Below are positions 30,065 through 41,989 of a stretch of 57,113 bases of DNA, in pieces (within the stretch, counting starts at the first letter, position 1; each line of letters begins with the position of its first letter). The position numbers and the translations under genes are program-made. Source of the stretch: Coriobacteriia bacterium (GTDB lineage Bacteria; Actinomycetota; Coriobacteriia; Coriobacteriales; Eggerthellaceae); the NCBI GenBank assembly GCA_030536315.1, contig JAUNQF010000006.1, positions 1 through 57,113 on the forward strand. The letters run 5' to 3'. Below the pieces are notes generated by a model, which saw only the letters and a list, made by a program, of their open reading frames with translations, was not told the DNA's origin and made no database searches.

Positions 30065-31256
30065 GACTGTTATATAAATCTATAGTTTTTAGAATTAGAC
30101 TGTCTTGGCTAAATGTTTGCTTTGTATATTCTGCACAAGTATTTCTATCGAAGGTCTTTTCTCCTGAAAGGACAGCTTTGACTTCGCGTGCAAGTGCGTC
30201 GGGGTCTTCGGGATCAATCAAGATTCCTGTTTTATCTGTCAGTATTCCTGCGATTCCTCCATCATTTGTTCCAATAACTGGAGTGCCGCATGCGTTTGCC
30301 TCAATTACAACTAATCCGAAAGGTTCATTACGCGAAGGCGCGAGTGATACTTCCGCAACGTTGTAAAGTTTACGAAGCTTTTCGTGAGGTTGATTATGGA
30401 TGAAGTAAACATTCTTTAAACCAAGCTTTTCGCGAAGGGCAGTCATCTCATCGAAGAGTTGACCATCACCCGCAAGCACGGTTGCGGTGTCTTCGTCTTC
30501 GTATTGAGCAGCCGCACGAAGTAAAATATCTATACCTTTAAAGTGTGCGAATTTTCCTGCGAAGCTAACTAGGTGTTTATATTCTTTTTCAATTCCAAAT
30601 TCTGCTAAGACTTCTGCTCGGTTGTTCTCTTCTGGATAGAACACATGAGAATCATAACCATTAGGCATAGTGATTGCTTTTTCTGCATCATCAGGGAAGT
30701 TCTCTCGAACTTCTGCAGCATTTTTATCGCTAATACAAATTATAGAACCTGCAGCGCGTGCAGCTTTATTGCAATATTCATGGAATCTATCAGTTGCGAC
30801 GAAACCCTGGATGTCTGTTCCGTGGCAAGTTATAACTAATGGGATGTTGAATTCAGCGGCTACCGCCGAGGTCAACCAAATATGTCCGCTATGAATGAGG
30901 TCTGGCTGAAACTCTTCGACTTCTTGTGCTATTGCTTTGCGGAATGCGTCGCAATATTGCGCTTCTTGTTCTTTGCTCAGATCACGGAAGTTAAAAACGC
31001 TTCGAGGATGAGTAGTCAAACAAGGGAAGTTGAAAGGTAGGACTTCGGCGTCAACATTTGGTTTAGTGCCATCATCTGCTGTAAAGTAGATAGGGTGGCA
31101 TTTAAATGGATATCCATTATCCTCAAACGGAAGGTTATCTATAAATATAACACAGACTTCGTGTCCTTGGCGCACAAGTGCGCGAGACATATTCTCTACA
31201 TAAACACCACTTCCAGAGCCTGTTAGTGGCATGAGGTTTATCATCAAAATCTTCAT
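30057..31256 (-). CDS. Family 4 glycosyltransferase (GT-B)
   Basis: The 399-residue protein shows the GT4 N-terminal MPLTGSGSGVYVENMSRAL, a C-terminal nucleotide-sugar domain with SFAGKFAHFKGIDILLRAA, and the retaining E-x7-E element EPFGLVVIEANACGTPVIG. It transfers a sugar from an NDP-donor, perhaps to a glycolipid or glucan; the acceptor cannot be read from sequence. Its ATG overlaps the pgi stop (TAATG), so it is translated with pgi, which hints at a glucose-phosphate-derived donor. Confidence 0.87.
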   Translation of the reverse strand: MKILMINLMPLTGSGSGVYVENMSRALVRQGHEVCVIFIDNLPFEDNGYPFKCHPIYFTADDGTKPNVDAEVLPFNFPCLTTHPRSVFNFRDLSKEQEAQYCDAFRKAIAQEVEEFQPDLIHSGHIWLTSAVAAEFNIPLVITCHGTDIQGFVATDRFHEYCNKAARAAGSIICISDKNAAEVRENFPDDAEKAITMPNGYDSHVFYPEENNRAEVLAEFGIEKEYKHLVSFAGKFAHFKGIDILLRAAAQYEDEDTATVLAGDGQLFDEMTALREKLGLKNVYFIHNQPHEKLRKLYNVAEVSLAPSRNEPFGLVVIEANACGTPVIGTNDGGIAGILTDKTGILIDPEDPDALAREVKAVLSGEKTFDRNTCAEYTKQTFSQDSLILKTIDLYNSLI

Positions 31257-32599
31257 TATTCAACTTCCTTTAGTCTGTTTTCTAAGTCGTCCTTCATATC
31301 TTCGAATCCTGGTTTACCAAGAAGAGCAAACATATTTTTCTTGTAGGCTTCAACACCCGGTTGGTCAAAAGGATTAACATCAATCAAATAAGCCGAAACT
31401 GCCAAACTCTTCCAGAAGAAGTAAACCATTTCGGCAAAAGTATAGTCGCTAAGTTCATCTAAATTCAAAACGATGTTTGGACATCCGCCATCAACATGAG
31501 CAAGCATTGTCCCACGCATCGCTTGTTTGTTTACATCTTGCATTTTCATGCCGCTTGTAAAGTTAAGCCCATCAACATTTTCTGGGTCGTTTGGAATTTC
31601 CAATTGAGCTTGAGGCTTATCAACTCAAATAACTGTTTCAAATAAATTGCGAGTACCATCTTGAATGAATTGACCAATGCTGTGAAGGTCAGTTGAAAAG
31701 TTTGCAGCAGTTGGGAACAAACCCTTGTGTTCCTTGCCTTCGCTTTCTGCCATAAGTTGTTTAAACCATTCACCGAACATCATCAAAGATGGTTCATAAT
31801 TAGCCAAAATCTCAATAGCCTTACCATTTTTGTACATCAAATAACGAAGTGCAGCGTATTGCATTACATCATTTGATGCAAAATCATCATTGTCATATTT
31901 TTTGGTAGCATCGGCTAAGCCCTTCATAACGTTATCTATATTCATTCCGGCAGCAGCCATAGGCAAAAGTCCTACAGCAGTCAAGCAGCTAAAACGACCA
32001 CCAGTTGCATTTGGAACAACGAAGCGATCGAAGCCTTCGGCGATTGCCATATCATGCATTGCGCCTTTTTCACCATCGGTTGTGCAATAAATTCTATCTT
32101 TGGCTCCATCCTTGCCGTATTTTTCTTCTAGCTTTTCACGGAAAAGTCTAAAAGCAACACCAGGTTCAGTTGTAGTTCCACTTTTGCTAATTACATTTAC
32201 AGAAAAATCACGATCGCCAATAATGTCGAAGATATTTTGAATGTAAGTGCTTGAAATATTGCTTCCTGCAAAATAAACTTCAACAGCTCCTCGTTTTTTA
32301 GCAAGCTGGTTTGCAAATTGACCAAAGCTAAATTCAATACCGGCGCGAGCACCAAGATAACTTCCGCCAATTCCAATGCAAACTAAGACTTCACTTGAAT
32401 CTTGGATCTTTTTGGCAGCAGTTTTAATTCGAGCGAACTCATCTTTATCATATTCATTTGCTAAATTCAGCCATCCAAGCATCTCGGATCCTTTGCCACT
32501 TCTATCCATTAAGGTTTTGTAAGCAGCAAGTGTTTGATCTTTAACAGAGTTAAGCTCGGCTTCGCTGAAACCAGAATTTTTCGTGTTTAGTTTAATCAT
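31256..32599 (-). CDS. pgi: Glucose-6-phosphate isomerase
   Basis: The enzyme interconverts glucose and fructose 6-phosphates. With TGA (31625-31627) read as Trp the protein is 447 residues, the short Gram-positive type. It has [36 protein letters not shown], the catalytic His/Glu region [12 protein letters not shown] and [19 protein letters not shown] lies upstream of the start. It is divergent from panE. Confidence 0.94.
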
Positions 32600-32631
32600 G
32601 TTTTCTCCTTTAACGATGATATTTTAACATT

Positions 32632-32662
32632 TTGATTATTTAATTTGTAAATAACATATAAT
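32632..32662 (+). promoter_or_regulatory. Candidate promoter for panE
   Basis: TTGATT at 32632-32637 and TATAAT at 32657-32662, spacer 19, lie 31 bases before the panE ATG in the divergent pgi-panE gap. Confidence 0.5.
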
Positions 32663-32692
32663 AAACAGGTCAAGTTATTCAAAGGAGAAATT

Positions 32693-33697
32693 ATGCGTGC
32701 TGCAATTTATGGAGCCGGCAGTTTGGGTACTGTTTTAGGTGCTTATATAACAGAAGCTGGCGGCCATATTGATTTAATTAATCGTAACAAAAAGCATGTT
32801 GAAGCACTTCGTAAAAATGGTGCAAAAATTATCGGAACGGTTCAGAAGAACGTCAAGGTAAAAGTTTTATTTCCAGACGAAATGGAAGGCAAATATGACG
32901 TTATCTTTTTAATGACAAAGCAACTTTTTAACGAAGAAGTTGTAACCATGCTTAAAAAATTCCTTGCGAAGGATGGAATTATTTGTACTTTGCAAAATGG
33001 AATTCCTGAACCTTTAATTGCAAGTATTGTCGGTCACGAACATACTATGGGTTGTACCGTTGAATGGGGCGCTACACTGCTTGAACCTGGTGTTGTTGAG
33101 TTGACTTCTGACACAGATTCGCTGTCTTTTCACATGGGCAAGATGGAAGGTGTTAGTGATGAGCAATTCAAAATGGTTAAGGATATTTTAGAATTAATGT
33201 GTCCTGTTGAATTCGAGGAGAATTTGATTGGTGCGCGTTGAAGTAAACTTCTAATTAATGCAACATTTAGCGGATTGGGTACAGTTGTTGGCGGTACCTT
33301 CGGTTCTATTTCTGAGGGTAAAGCCGCAAAGCCAATTGCAGTAGCAACTATGAAAGAATGTATTGATGTAGGACATGCAGCAGGAGTTACTTTTGCTCCT
33401 GTCCAGGGAAAAGATATTACAAAATTGTTTTACTACAAAGGTGGTTTGAAGAAGGCATTCGCAAAATTATTACTTCCAATTGCTATGAAAAAGCACCGTG
33501 ATATTGTTCCTTCTATGCATCAAGATATTTGTAACGGTAAAAAATGCGAGATTGAAGCAATTAATGGAGTTGTTTGTGAATATGGTAAAAAGTACAAAGT
33601 TCCAACTCCTTACAATGACAAAATTGTTGAGATTGTTAAGCAAATTAACGAAGGAAAGCTTGAAGCTCAAATGAGCAACTTAGAACTTTTTGACTAG
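32693..33697 (+). CDS. panE: 2-dehydropantoate 2-reductase family protein
   Basis: The 334-residue oxidoreductase begins with a Rossmann motif GAGSLGTVLGAY, has the ketopantoate reductase TKQ and LQNG signatures, and a C-terminal helical domain with PSMHQDICNGKKCEIEAING then PTPYN. It would reduce 2-dehydropantoate with NADPH in pantothenate synthesis, though many family members act on other 2-oxo acids. TGA at 33239 is Trp. AAAGGAGAA precedes the ATG. Confidence 0.88.
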
Positions 33698-33767
33698 GTT
33701 TTATATGATAGAATAATAGGTTAGCAATTTTATTGATTGCTTGTTTATGTGTGTAGTGGAGGAATAA

Positions 33768-35720
33768 ATGAAACAAAAGATTCAAAGTATGGGTCGAGCC
33801 CTGAGCGGAATGGTTATGCCAAATATTGGTGCCTTTATTGCGTGAGGTTTATTGACCGCTATATTTTTATATCCAAATGGATGGTTTCCAAATGAAGCAA
33901 TTTCTAAAATCCAGCCCTATATTCTTAATTTCTTGCTTCCTATATTAATTGCAGGTCAAGGTGGCAAGATGGTTGGTGGAACCCGAGGTAGGGTTATGGG
34001 TTCGATTGCAATTTTGGGTTGCATCGCTGCTGATTATGTTCAATACCAAGCTGCTCTTAATGAAGTTGCGGTTCAAACTGCTATGGTTGAAGCCGGAATG
34101 CTTTCCGAAGTGACAGCCACTGCCAGCACAACACCAATGCTTATGGCGGCTATGATAATGGGGCCTTTTGCTGGTTGGATAATAAAAATGTTTGACAAGC
34201 TTATGGAAGGACATATGCCAGCTGGCTTTGAAATGTTAATAAACAATTTCAGTGTTGGCATTTTTGGAATGATTTTGGCAATTATTGGTTATTTTGCGAT
34301 TGGTCCTTTTATGTCATTCATCCTAACAATTCTTGCAGGGGGAGTTGATATATTAGTTAATGCGAAGCTGCTTCCTGCGATTGCTGTTTTCTTAGAACCT
34401 GCAAAAGTTTTGTTCCTAAACAACGCAATTAATCATGGAGTCTTTACTCCTTTGGGAGCTCAAGAAGTTCAAGATGCGGGACAAAGTATCATGTATATGT
34501 TAGAAACAAATCCAGGTCCTGGCTTAGGTGTTTTGATTGCATATTGAGTATTTAGTCAAGATAAAGCAGCGAAGGATTCTGCACCTGGTGCAATTATCAT
34601 TCATTTCTTTGGAGGAATCCATGAGATTTATTTTCCATATGTTTTGGCAAATCCGCTTGTAATTATTGGTCCAATTGTTGGTAATTTCTGTGCAATTTTC
34701 TGGTTCATGATTATGGGTGCAGGCTTAATTGGCCCAGCAAGTCCTGGATCTATAGTTTCGTTTTTGATAATGAGCCCGAAAGGAGGAATTTGAATTTCTA
34801 TAGTTGGAGTTGTAATTGCTGCAGGAATTTCGTTTTTGATTTCTTCTCCAATTATCAAAATGTCAAAGGGAAAGAGTTTAGAAGAAGCAACAGCTCAAAA
34901 AGATGCGATGAAGGCTGAAAGCAAGGGTGCTGTGGCTTCGTCTGTTAAAAAGAATTCAGGCGATGTTTCAAAAATCATTTTTGCATGTGATGCTGGGATG
35001 GGTTCTTCGGCGATGGGTGCTACAAAATTTGCTAAGCGCTTGAAGAATGATCGGCCTGACATTACAGTTAAAAATTCTGCGATTGATAGCATTCCACAAG
35101 ATGCTGATATTGTTGTTTGTCAAAGTACTTTAGCTGACAGGGCTTCGAAGAAAACGCCTGCTGGTAGCCAATTAGTTCAACTGGAGAACTTCCTTGGTGA
35201 TCCAGCTCTTGATGATTTGTACAATCAACTAACTTCTGAAAAAACTAAGAAGGAGGTTAAGAAAATGGATAATTCAAAGGAAAAAACTGGAAAGAACACA
35301 AGAACAAAATTGTTAAAAGAAGGAATTAAGCTTGGGCAAAAAGCCGAAGGTAAAGATGAGGCTATTCAAGCTTCTGGTGAATTATTAAAAGAGCTTGGAT
35401 GTGTTGATGATCAATATATTGCTGCAATGCATGATCGTGAAAAAGAAGTTTCAACTTATCTTGGAATGGGTATTGCGATTCCTCATGGAACCAGCGAAGC
35501 AAAGAAACACGTTAAGAACAGTGGAATTGTATTTATGCAATATCCAGAAGGTGTTAGTTTTGGCGATGAAAAGGCATATCTAATTTTTGGTATTGCTGGA
35601 GTTGGAGATGATCATCTAAATTTGCTTGCAAAAATTTCTGAGCGTCTTGAAGACGAAGAGTTGGTTGAAAAACTCAAAAGCACTAAAGATGTTGATTTTG
35701 TTCTTAAGACATTCAATTAA
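33768..35720 (+). CDS. mtlA: Mannitol PTS transporter, fused EIICBA
   Basis: The 650-residue permease imports and phosphorylates mannitol. The EIIC membrane domain starts with [19 protein letters not shown], where the conserved Trp is TGA (33843-33845), and contains [20 protein letters not shown]. The EIIB domain has the phospho-cysteine [12 protein letters not shown] (Cys407), and the EIIA domain has IPHGT with the phospho-His573. All three are in one frame as in E. coli MtlA. A perfect internal ribosome site before Met500 could also yield free EIIA. GTGGAGGAA precedes the start. The operon continues with a membrane protein and mtlD. Confidence 0.94.
35250..35267 (+). promoter_or_regulatory. 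Internal ribosome-binding site and in-frame ATG before the EIIA domain of mtlA
   Basis: AAGGAGGT at 35250-35257 is followed 7 bases later by ATG at 35265, in frame as codon 500 of mtlA. The product would be a 151-residue stand-alone EIIA, the normal size of MtlF. Confidence 0.55.
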
Positions 35721-35735
35721 TAGTTCGGAGTAATT

Positions 35736-37121
35736 ATGAATATTGAAGAGCGTAAAGTTTTTGATCCTTATATTAGTGTTGAATACAGAAACGTAAAACC
35801 TGCAAAGACAAGCAAGAAGGAACATAAGCTTCGTCGAGTTTATAAACGCAACGTTGCACTTTCTATCATTTATACAATTATTACATTTGGTATTTATGGT
35901 ATTTTTTGGCAGTTTGAAATTGCTAAGGAAAGTAATGCCTTAAGTAAAAATGACGAAGGTTTTTGCCCAGCGCTTGTTGTGTTTTTTACAATTATTACTT
36001 GCGGAATTTATGGAGTTTACTGGGGATACAAAGTTGGTAAGAAGCACAATCAATTTTACGAAGCACATGGTGAACAAGACAAAGATTACAACGTAATATA
36101 TTTATTACTTCTTCTATTTAATTATTTGTTGCCTATACTTAGTTTAATTTGCTATGCAATTATGCAAGCTAAGATTAATACAATGCTCCGTATTGAAGAG
36201 GGGCAAAACCCTCAAGGTATATATGTTCGTGATAGTAGCATTTTTAATAGACCTTTATGAAGCACACTTATTTTGCTTTTAATTTGTCAAACTATTCCTG
36301 ATTATTTTATTTCCTTTTTTGAGCAGATGTTTATTGGTGCCCCAGGCAACCCTGCTACTCCTTTTGTTGGGGATTTGATGCAAGGTGCAATTCAAAATTC
36401 TGTAGATCAAATTGTTTATGCTGACAGCGCCTTTATGCTTGCACATAGCACATTAAGCATTTTATTAATTATTTTTGTTTTGTGGTGATTTAAACTTAGG
36501 TTTAAACATTCAAATTACGAGGGCGTATTGATTTTAAGAAATTTTGGACGCGCTTGCTTATTTATGTTGCCCGGTCTTTTATTTATAGGAATTAATGCTT
36601 TTGGTTTAAATTTTGATAACTTTAAGATTGGTATTGTTTTACTTGGTTTTGTTCCTGGATTTGTTGAGGAAATTACCTTTAGGGGTATGATAATTCCAAA
36701 CTTTATGAGAATTTATAATAGGTCTAAAGGAATTTGGTTGTCTTTATTTGTTTCAGCTGGAATCTTTGGCCTAATTCATCTTGCGAATATTTTTGCTGGA
36801 GCAGATTTTGGAACAACTTGATTCCAGGTTTTCTATGCTTTTGCAATGGGGATTTTATTTGCAGGTGTATTTATTAGAACCGGTAATATTTGACCTTTGA
36901 TTATTTGTCATGGTACTGTTGACGCTTTGGCAATGATGGCTGACGAAGCCCTGCAGCAAGGTGCAGTTCAAACTCAAGCATTTGTATTTGATCTTTCTAT
37001 TGCTCCACTTTTGGTTGTTTCTATATTCTTCATCATTTATGGAATTTTTATTTGTCGTCCTTCTAAACATGAAGAAATTTGTGAGTTGTGAAGCGAGAAA
37101 TGAGGCGACGCTATATGCTAG
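35736..37121 (+). CDS. DUF4234 / CPBP (CAAX-protease-like) membrane fusion protein
   Basis: The 461-residue protein joins two membrane modules. Residues about 40-160 are DUF4234-like, with repeated IITFGIYGIFWQFEI and IITCGIYGVYWGYKV. The second half is a CPBP-type intramembrane protease: EEITFRG (Glu311, Glu312), IHLANI and HGTVDAL provide the Glu/His residues. TGA occurs at five or more Trp positions. It lies between mtlA and mtlD, 15 bases after mtlA, and overlaps mtlD by 7 bases. Its role in a mannitol operon is unknown. Confidence 0.8.
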
Positions 37122-38260
37122 CAGTCCAGTTTGGTGCTGGAAATATAGGCCGAGGTTTTGTTGGTGCTTTGCTTCGTCAATCTAATTACGACGTAATTTT
37201 TGCTGATGTAGTTGATGATATTGTTGATGCAATAAATAATCAGAAGCAATTTACTGTTCACATTACCGATGTTAAATCCGAAGATATTTTTATTGATAAC
37301 GTTAGCGCTATTGATTCAAAAAAAGATATTTCGAATGTTTTAAAAGATGCAGATTTAATTACCACAGCAGTTGGAGTAAATATTTTGCCGAAGATTGCTC
37401 CTGCAATTGCAAAGGGTATTTCTGCCAAACATCTTGATGAAATTGAAAAACCCCTAAACATAATTGCTTGCGAAAATGCCGTTCTTGCAACTGATAAATT
37501 AAAGAATGCAGTTTACGATTTGCTAAGTGACGATGATAAAAAGTTTGCAGACAAACATGTTGGTTTTGCAAATTGTTCTGTTGATAGAATTGTTCCTCCA
37601 GTTTGTGATGCGCAAGGATTGAATGTTTGTGTTGAGCGTTATTATGAGTGAAATGTTTGTAAGCATGAACTTGTTGGCGATGTTGATATCGAAGGCGTGA
37701 ACTTCGTTGATAATTTAGAAGCTTACGTTGAGAGGAAATTGTTTACGCTAAATACTGGTCATGCAATTTGTGCCTACCTTGGATTTATTAATGACAAAGC
37801 CACTATTGAAGAGTCAATCAACGATGAAAATATTTATAAAATTGTTAAGTCTGCAATGATTGAAAGTGGTTCTGGTCTTTGCAAGAAGCATGGTTTTGAT
37901 GAAGATGCACACAAAGAATATATTGATAAGATCATTAAGCGTTTTAAAAATCCTCATTTAAAGGATTATGTTACACGTGTGGGTCGTGAGCCTCTTCGTA
38001 AGCTTTCGATTGAAGATAGATTGGTAAAGCCAATGCTTACGGCTTATGAATTTGAATTGCCGGTTGATAATTTATTGGTTGGTATTGCGGCTGCGCTTCA
38101 TTTTAATAATCCTGAAGATGCTGAAAGTGTTTTGATGCAAGAAAAAATTGCGAAGTATGGTCTTCGTGATGCAGTTGCCGATTTTACATCAATTGCTGAT
38201 AAAGAATTGTTAGATAGAATTGAAGAAAATTACTATAAGTTAATCGAAAATAATGGCTAA
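37115..38260 (+). CDS. mtlD: Mannitol-1-phosphate 5-dehydrogenase
   Basis: The enzyme oxidises mannitol 1-phosphate to fructose 6-phosphate, feeding glycolysis next to Pgi. It has the NAD motif [16 protein letters not shown], the [12 protein letters not shown] segment and the catalytic Lys/His region [17 protein letters not shown]. The ATG at 37115, 9 bases after GAGG, gives 381 residues, the E. coli length; a GTG at 37088 would add nine residues without support. TGA at 37649 is Trp. It overlaps uvrA by 8 bases. Confidence 0.94.
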
Positions 38261-41150
38261 GAACATTTGCATAAAGGGTGCTCGGGAGCACAATTTAAAG
38301 GATGTTAATATTGACATCCCTCGCGATAAGTTTGTAGTTATTACAGGACTATCTGGTAGTGGAAAAAGTAGTCTTGCTTTTGACACGATGTATGCTGAAG
38401 GTCAGCGCCGCTATGTTGAGAGCCTTTCGAGTTATGCTCGTATGTTTTTGGGACAGATGAGTAAACCTGATTTGGATAGTATTGATGGTTTGAGTCCGGC
38501 TGTTTCGATTGATCAAAAAACAACAAGTAAGAATCCGCGTTCGACAGTTGGAACAACTACAGAAATTTATGATTATTTACGTTTGTTGTTCGCGCGCGTT
38601 GGTATTCCTCATTGTCCGGAATGCGGGCGTGTGATTGAGGCTCAAACTACTGATCAAGTTACCGATGAAATATTAAAACTTGGTAATGGCGATGACAATA
38701 ATCCAACTCGAGCGATTATTTTGTCTCCTGTTGTGGCAGGCAAAAAAGGCGAATACACAAATTTCTTTGCTGATTTATTAAAGCAAGGTTTTAGCCGCGT
38801 TCGTATAGATGGTGAAATTAAAAAACTTGACGGAAAACCAATTCGTTTAAATAAACAAGTTAAACATTTTATTGATGTTGTAATTGACAGGGTTCAATTA
38901 AAGAGTGACGCAACAAGCCGAATTGCTGATGCCGTTGAACTTGCTACCAAACTTTCCGAAGGGCGAGTTCTTGTTCAAGTTTTAGATGAAAAGGATTCGC
39001 AAGTTAAGGCTTCAAAAGTTTCAAGTGGTGCAAAGGGTGGAATTGCCGAAGGCGAGCACATCTTTAGTTTGGCTCTTGCATGTCCTGAACATGGTCACAG
39101 TATGGATGAGCTAAAGCCTCGTGATTTTTCATTTAACGCACCATATGGTTCGTGTCCAGATTGTTTGGGTATTGGATACAAAGATGAAGTTGATCCAAGT
39201 TTAATTGTTCCGGATAAATCTCTTTCAATTGCCGAAGGTGCGATGGCTCCCTTCGTAAGTGGAAATTATTATCCGCAAGTTTTGGCTGCTGTTTGTAAAC
39301 ATGTTGGCGTCAGTGTTGATACACCTTGGCAAGATTTACCGAAGCGTGCTAAAGATGCTTTGATGTATGGACTTGGTGATGAAGAACTTCGTGTTGATTA
39401 TGTGACGGTGGACGGTAGGCACACCCATTGATATATTGATTGAGAAGGTGCGAGCGGTGCAATTAAGTATCGTCTTAAAAAAGCAAAAAGTGATAGGCAG
39501 CGTGAAAAGTTTGAGAAGTACTTCGCAACTCGCAAGTGTGAAACTTGTAAGGGTCAACGCTTAAAGCCTGAAATTTTGGCTGTGACAGTTGGTGGAAAAT
39601 CAATTCATGACGTTACAACGCTAAGTGCTGCAGAGTGTTACAAATTCTTTGAACATATTAATGATTATCAAAAATTTAGTGATGCTCAACATCAAATTGC
39701 CGATCCAATTATTAAAGAGATTAAAGCTCGTTTGAAATTTTTAGTTGATGTTGGTTTGGATTATTTAACTTTGGAGCGTGCTACCGCAACTTTGTCTGGT
39801 GGCGAGGCTCAGCGCATCCGACTTGCAACTCAAATTGGTGCTGGACTTGTTGGCGTGCTTTATATTTTGGATGAGCCAAGCATCGGACTTCACCAGCGAG
39901 ACAATGCTCGTTTAATTGCAACCTTGGAACATCTTCGTGATTTGGGTAACACAGTTGTTGTTGTTGAGCATGACGAAGAAACAATTCGCAGTGCTGATTA
40001 TGTTGTAGATATGGGTCCACTTGCAGGTGAACATGGTGGCTATGTTGTGGCTGCAGGAACACCTAAAAAGATTGAACAAGTTAAGAAATCTATAACTGGT
40101 CAATATTTAAGTGGTGCAAAAAAGATTGAGACTCCGAAGGAACGTCGTTCAAAAAATAATGGGAAGCTTGTTTTGACAGGTGCAAAACAACATAATTTGC
40201 AAAATGTAAAACTGGAAGTTCCTCTTTCAACTTTTACAGTTGTTACTGGTGTTTCAGGTTCTGGAAAAAGTTCTTTAATTGCAGATACTTTAGCTCCAGC
40301 TCTTTCAAATATGTTAAACAGATCTCACAGAAGTACCGGTGAATATAAAAAGATAAGTGGTCTTGAATATTTAGATAAGGTTATTACTATTGATCAAAGT
40401 CCAATTGGAAGAACTCCGCGAAGCAACGCCGCAACTTACATTGGTCTTTGAGACGACATTCGCGCATTATACGCAAGCACCCCGGATTCAAAGATTCGAG
40501 GCTATTCTCAAGGACGTTTTTCATTCAATGTTCCTGGAGGCAGATGTGAAGCATGTCGAGGCGAAGGTCAAATTAAAATTGAGATGCACTTCTTGCCAGA
40601 CATCTATGTTCCTTGCGAAGAATGTCATGGCACACGTTATAACAGAGAAACTTTGCTTGTGAAATATCGAGGCAAAAATATATCGGACATTTTAAATATG
40701 ACTGTTGATGAAGCTTTGAAGTTCTTTGAAAATATTCCAAACATTAAGCGAAAGCTTCAAACACTTTATGATGTTGGTCTTGGTTATATTCATTTAGGGC
40801 AGCCTGCAACAACATTGTCTGGTGGCGAAGCTCAGCGCGTCAAACTTGCAAGTGAACTTCAAAGAGTTCAAACGGGTAAGACATTTTATATTTTGGATGA
40901 GCCAACAACGGGTCTTCACTTCGAAGATGTTCGTCAGCTTCTTAATGTATTAAACAGACTTGTTGATAGTGGAAATACAGTTTTAGTTATCGAACATAAC
41001 TTAGATGTTATAAAATGTGCAGACCACATTGTTGACTTAGGTCCAGAAGGTGGAGATGGTGGTGGAAAAATTATAGCTACAGGTACACCTGAAGAGGTTG
41101 CAAAGATCAAAGGTTCTTATACAGGAGAATTTTTAAAGAGGATTTTATAA
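38253..41150 (+). CDS. uvrA: Excinuclease ABC subunit A
   Basis: UvrA recognises DNA damage in nucleotide excision repair. The 965-residue protein has two ABC modules: Walker [10 protein letters not shown] (32-40) and a second GVSGSGKSS near residue 667, each with a LSGGEAQR signature, plus zinc modules CPECG and CRGEGQ...CEECHG. TGA codons at 39429, 39441 and 40449 are Trp. Its start lies inside mtlD, so this repair gene is transcribed with the mannitol genes. Confidence 0.96.
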
Positions 41151-41971
41151 TGGGTGAGAATGTTGATGTAAAAAAACAAGGGCATCGTGAACGAATTGGT
41201 TTGGTCGTATTCGTTTTAGCGATTCTTGGAATTTTTGCTGCTGTTTTTGGATACATCACAGCCAGTCATTCGCTTGATTTAGCTGCTTCGGGAATTGATG
41301 AAAACGTTGGACAGTTGGATGGATATTTAACAATAATTTTTGAAGGAGATAATACTCCGCGTGTTGAAAAGACAAGTACAACTGAGAAAATTTTGAAGCA
41401 AGCAACTGAATTTTTTATTGGTGAAGATAGTAAAACAACAACTAATGAACCACAGAGCGATAAAGATATTCAAACTGAAAAGGCAACAACTGAAAATGTT
41501 CGTGATTTTTATAAGGGAAAAGATTCAACGGTTTGTAAAATTAAATGTAGCGATTATTCTGCCTATACATCCGGTGAAGTTTTCGAACGCGGCTATTGAA
41601 AAATTGGTGTCCTAAGCGTTACTCCCGAAATTTTAAGTGCTCAAACTGTTAGTACAATTCCAACTCAAGCCTTTAAAGCAATTCAAGAGCGCATTTATAA
41701 ACTTCGTTACGAAGATGAGGTCGACCTTGTTGTAGTGTTGTCGCCAGATCAAAAGATTACAAAATATATTGACAAAGTCGATTGCGTTATTTGTAAAGCT
41801 GTTTCTGATGATATTTCAGATGAAGGGAAAACTGTAGATAATATTTTTGTAATGAGAGTTCCAAATGTTGGAATTATTGGAACAGTTTTATCGTCTCCCG
41901 CAAAAATGCTTCAAGGACACGTTTATTCTAAAGTTGAAATTAAAAAAGACGAAGAAGAAAGTCACCCATAA
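41150..41971 (+). CDS. Hypothetical membrane-anchored protein
   Basis: The 273 residues comprise an N-terminal membrane helix (IGLVVFVLAILGIFAAVFGY), a low-complexity Thr/Lys/Glu linker (about residues 70-120) and a C-terminal alpha/beta part with EDEVDLVVVLSPDQK and VMRVPNVGIIGTVLSSPAK. The last part faintly recalls metallophosphoesterases, but the metal-binding residues are not evident. I do not assign a function. It starts at the last base of uvrA and ends 19 bases before the convergent MATE gene. TGA at 41597 is Trp. Confidence 0.6.
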
Positions 41972-41989
41972 TATATTAATTGTTGTAAA

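Noticed and set aside
33723-33741. AGCAAT/ATTGCT hairpin as terminator or regulator before mtlA
   Set aside because: The stem is only six weak pairs with no T-run; not convincing.
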